Program-made: the position numbers and the translations under genes
In this document: in pieces, positions 31,317-33,689 of the stretch
Layout of the letters: every line of letters starts with the position of its first letter
How positions within the stretch are numbered: position 1 is the stretch's first letter
The notes under the pieces: model-generated
The model's database searches: none
What the model saw: the letters and a program-made list of their open reading frames with translations, nothing else
What the model was told of the DNA's origin: nothing
Source of the DNA: Flavobacterium psychrophilum
GTDB taxonomy: Bacteria > Bacteroidota > Bacteroidia > Flavobacteriales > Flavobacteriaceae
Direction of reading: 5' to 3'
Assembly (NCBI GenBank): GCA_945866505.1
Contig: CAMBHH010000010.1
Coordinates: 1-33,689 of the forward strand
DNA: 33,689 nt

Positions 31317-31732
31317 AATATATGATTTTAAGGGTTAAGTATTTATCGAGTCATAAGCAGTGGTTTTAACATACAACGCAGATAATTGTATTTTTAATAT
31401 ATAAAATGTTGATTATTTTACAATTATTTTAACAGGAAGAATGAAGTCGTGTGTTTTTGGGATGCTTGAGGTTTACTGTGATCCTAGAATTTAATTTTTC
31501 AAAGTTAATTTTGATGCAGAAATAGCTCTTTAGCTATTCTAGAAATAAAATAGCTTGTTTTTTATTAGTGACTTTTTCTGGGGATTGTATTTGAAAAATG
31601 GCGAGTAGTCCTAAATGCTTTTTTGACCTTTTGCAGCAATAAGCAGTTAGCGATTTTGAAGGACAGAACTTCATTTAATGAACAAACTGGCACTTTTGGT
31701 CCGGTGCTGTTAGCGGTTCGTGCATCTGTCTA
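31317..31732. other. 416-bp non-coding gap
   Basis: No gene or clear promoter was found. AATAGCT/AGCTATT forms a small hairpin at 31521-31538. GTTAGCG occurs at 31646-31652 and again at 31709-31715 as a direct repeat, with the palindrome TTCATTTAATGAA (31670-31682) in between. These sites lie just behind the stop of the gene at 31733. Confidence 0.5.
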
Positions 31733-33019
31733 TTAGCTGAAAATATCATAAAATTTCCAATACGCAAATAGCCCAATGAGTATAATGTAAATAAGATTGT
31801 TTAAGGTAAATAGCCATTTGGCAAGTACAGTCCAGCTATTCTCCTTAAAAAGCCTACAATTTATTACAGAAAAGGGAATTATAAGTAGCAGTAGTAGGAA
31901 TGGAATGTATGAGGTGAAACTTTTAAAAACGTTTGTCGGGTCTTTGTAAGGAGCAGGAAAGTAGAAAACGTTGACACTTCCGCATAGCACAAACATATAA
32001 TAAAACAAGATTAGTCCAAGTGGAAACAGTACTAGTTGAATGTAAGCATACTTTTTAAGCTCCGTTCTTCGGAAATATTGAACTAGAAAGAATATCGAAG
32101 TTAGTAAAAAAAATCCAGCAGAAGCCACTATAAACCCTCCAATTACAATGCTATCTTTTGGGGTTTTGAAATTGCGTAATTTTTCAAATTCAGGGTTTGG
32201 CGGGAATAATGTGTCAATCGCAATACTATGGTCGCCTTTTTTTAATTCTTCGCTTAATTTGAATTGAACGCTTGTCTTATAGTCGTGATAAAAATACAAG
32301 TTCACCGTCCCGTTGTTTAAGTCCCAGATTGAAGAAAGTAAAGTTCCATCGCCAATTTTTTTTCTACACACGTGCATCGCATCGGATAGGGCGGTGCAGA
32401 ATTCTAGTGAAGTGTCAATGCCGTTCTTTAAAAATGCTACTCCTTTTCGGTAGCGGTCTAATGTATTGGCATTTTTTTCTGGAGTTATGGAAGGACAAAA
32501 GTTGGATATTACGTATGTTGGTTTGTTTCCTATCGTCAAAGTGTAAGGCTCAACAATGAGATATTTACCAGATTTGTCAACGTAAATAAAGACGTCTTCT
32601 ATAAAATAACTGTGGTCGTATTTACTTATAAATTCTTTAACCTCTTCCACTGATTTGCAAGTATGAAGGATGTCCTTTAAATACTGTGTTGGGTTGGATA
32701 TGGTTTTTCTGTTTGGAAAAATTTCTTGTATTGGGTGATAAGACGCAAGTCTTTCAAAGGCTAGGCCCATTTCATTCATTCCTGATTGCGGAGCGTAGCC
32801 GTTTGTTCCGTCATATCTTGAACCGGTAAAGGCAGCCCCAAAGTTGCTATTGACTGTTTTTTTTTCAAACCAAATATGAGGCGTTAGTCTCCACGCATCT
32901 TCATTGCTTCCTAGGATGGTGGTATTACCCACTGTAATTTTATATCCACTACACGCAATACTGTCTTGTACGAAGGCACAAGTTAACATCGTCAATACAA
33001 TGAGTCTCAAAAATTTCAT
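31733..33019 (-). CDS. Ntn-hydrolase (choloylglycine/acyl-transferase type) with C-terminal membrane domain
   Basis: 428 residues. A signal peptide (1-22, ending DSIA) is followed directly by C23 in CSGYKI, so cleavage would expose the nucleophilic cysteine as an N-terminal residue, as expected for this Ntn family. Further family features are GSNEDAWR and GTNGYAPQSGMNEMGLAFE. These enzymes hydrolyse linear amide bonds or move acyl groups. After ~280 the protein has four hydrophobic segments (about 287-312, 322-345, 364-388, 396-426) with no match I recognise. A periplasmic catalytic domain anchored by a four-helix membrane part is unusual. It appears monocistronic; no clear promoter box is visible in the 33020-33345 stretch. 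Confidence 0.8.
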   Translation of the reverse strand: MKFLRLIVLTMLTCAFVQDSIACSGYKITVGNTTILGSNEDAWRLTPHIWFEKKTVNSNFGAAFTGSRYDGTNGYAPQSGMNEMGLAFERLASYHPIQEIFPNRKTISNPTQYLKDILHTCKSVEEVKEFISKYDHSYFIEDVFIYVDKSGKYLIVEPYTLTIGNKPTYVISNFCPSITPEKNANTLDRYRKGVAFLKNGIDTSLEFCTALSDAMHVCRKKIGDGTLLSSIWDLNNGTVNLYFYHDYKTSVQFKLSEELKKGDHSIAIDTLFPPNPEFEKLRNFKTPKDSIVIGGFIVASAGFFLLTSIFFLVQYFRRTELKKYAYIQLVLFPLGLILFYYMFVLCGSVNVFYFPAPYKDPTNVFKSFTSYIPFLLLLLIIPFSVINCRLFKENSWTVLAKWLFTLNNLIYIILIGLFAYWKFYDIFS

Positions 33020-33345
33020 TTTTTTTATTTTGGGTGGTACAATTTGAATAACGTTGCATTTGAGTTTAAATTGTTCGATTTTATTGTTGCTGTGGAATCC
33101 TAAAACGGTAGGAGGAAAGCATATAGATTTCTTTATAAACGTTATGGAGCTAAGATTAGTTAATGATTTGGAAGCAGCAAGTTTGTTGCCATAGTAAGTT
33201 GGCTATTGAAATAGTTAGGAAGTCATGAGACTTGGTACAAAAACTCTAGATTTCAATATCGTTTAAATTTTATGGAAGTTTTCGGATGGCAGGGGAGTTT
33301 TAACTTATTAATTCTTTGCAAGGCTACTTTTTAAAAGTATTTAAT

Positions 33346-33493
33346 TATCCATAAAAATAGTTTTATGATGTATAAAAAGTAATTTAGGTTACGTTATTAT
33401 AGTTTTACTTATGTCTTAAAAGTAATTTATTATACGTAAAAATAGTTTTAGGATGTCTTAATAGGATTTGACGATGTCTAAAAAGTAATTTAC
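33346..33493. repeat. Tandem array of ~42-bp degenerate units
   Basis: Three units (33346-33387, 33388-33430, 33431-33471) and a partial fourth (33472-33493) share the order ATAGTTTTA, then GATGTCT or similar, then AAAAGTAATTTA. A further partial match precedes them (TTTAAAAGTATTTAA near 33330). The third unit is the most diverged at its 3' end. The array has no ORF and lies between the hydrolase gene and the next leftward gene. The remaining parts of the 33020-33561 gap show nothing I can support. Confidence 0.6.
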
Positions 33494-33561
33494 CATCTGT
33501 TTGTGGTAATTTAGTATTGAATAATAGTATTTTGTGCGATAGAAAAACAAATTACAGATTA

Positions 33562-33597
33562 AATAAAAGTAAAGTGCGGTAGCACTTTACTTTTATT
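33562..33597 (-). terminator. Terminator of the gene running in from the right edge
   Basis: A perfect 16-bp stem (33562-33577 with 33582-33597) with a GGTA loop contains GTAAAGTGC/GCACTTTAC. On the minus strand the stem ends CTTTTATTT, giving a T-rich tail. It lies 9 bp past the stop at 33606. Confidence 0.85.
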
Positions 33598-33605
33598 AGT
33601 TGGTT

Positions 33606-33689
33606 TTATTTTGGTAAATCTGTGAATTTTAGTTTTACAAGTGCTTTGTAATAGGGTGCACCATCGGAGCCTAAAGATTTTACATAGGA
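33606..33689 (-). CDS. C-terminal 27 residues of an unidentified protein (5' part outside window)
   Basis: The minus-strand frame is open from the window edge to a TAA at 33606-33608 and reads SYVKSLGSDG, APYYKALVKL, KFTDLPK. The strong terminator directly behind supports it as a real gene end. I do not recognise the family from so short a fragment. Confidence 0.6.
   Translation of the reverse strand, partial: SYVKSLGSDGAPYYKALVKLKFTDLPK

Noticed and set aside
31646..31716. Integron attC-like site behind the Ntn hydrolase gene
   Set aside because: GTTAGCG occurs twice but as a direct, not inverted, repeat, and it does not fit the GTTRRRY core; no integrase is present.

Overview
The window looks like a chromosomal segment of a Flavobacterium-like member of the Flavobacteriaceae (Bacteroidota). 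It is AT-rich, starts lack Shine-Dalgarno sequences, and many genes are preceded by the Bacteroidota -7 box TAnnTTTG. The gene neighbourhood rsfS-ftsH-LUD-cdsA-psd-ACBP and several intergenic repeats also fit that group. This assignment is from gene content and memory of the family; no search was run. I saw no tRNA, rRNA, CRISPR array, phage or intact transposase gene.

Layout. 1-5.8 kb is a sugar-acid / plant-polysaccharide region: the 5' part of altronate dehydratase (uxaA, running off the left edge), a secreted GH43-CBM6 glycosidase, a FucP-type sugar permease and an AraC regulator. A 36/40-identical element lies upstream of uxaA and in the permease/AraC gap, suggesting co-regulation. 5.8-11.5 kb is a leftward housekeeping block: rsfS-ftsH, a terminator and promoter, then LUD protein, cdsA, psd, acyl-CoA-binding protein and a lipoprotein superoxide dismutase, with overlapping or near-overlapping junctions. 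11.5-16.1 kb has birA, an SRPBCC protein with pyrE, and a NUDIX gene divergent from pyrE by only 7 bp, followed by an RNA helicase with a DEFD motif II. 16.1-18.2 kb is eutBC (ethanolamine ammonia-lyase) with no microcompartment genes. 18.6-23.1 kb holds an MDR oxidoreductase, a two-domain sulfurtransferase, a Crp-type regulator, PhnA, coaD and a TMEM175-type channel. 23.2-26.2 kb is ddl, divergent from a PASTA-domain membrane protein coupled to an RluD-type pseudouridine synthase. 26.6-30.2 kb has pfkA, a GNAT enzyme, yaaA and an M48 peptidase. 30.5-33.7 kb has tonB, an Ntn-hydrolase fused to a membrane domain, and the tail of an unidentified gene.

The coding part is mostly ordinary; the intergenic DNA is the unusual part. 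It contains a 220-bp MITE-like element with a perfect 10-bp target duplication, a 159-bp inverted-repeat element, a ~60-bp hairpin family, arrays of degenerate heptanucleotides at four gene borders, a 12-bp and a ~42-bp tandem array, a nested inverted repeat behind tonB, two elements sharing a CCCGATA/TATCGGG palindrome, and two gene relics (a phnA 3' end and a GNAT gene). I did not find a convincing new multi-gene system. The best candidates for something undescribed are the heptad arrays, the MITE and the shared uxaA/permease control element.
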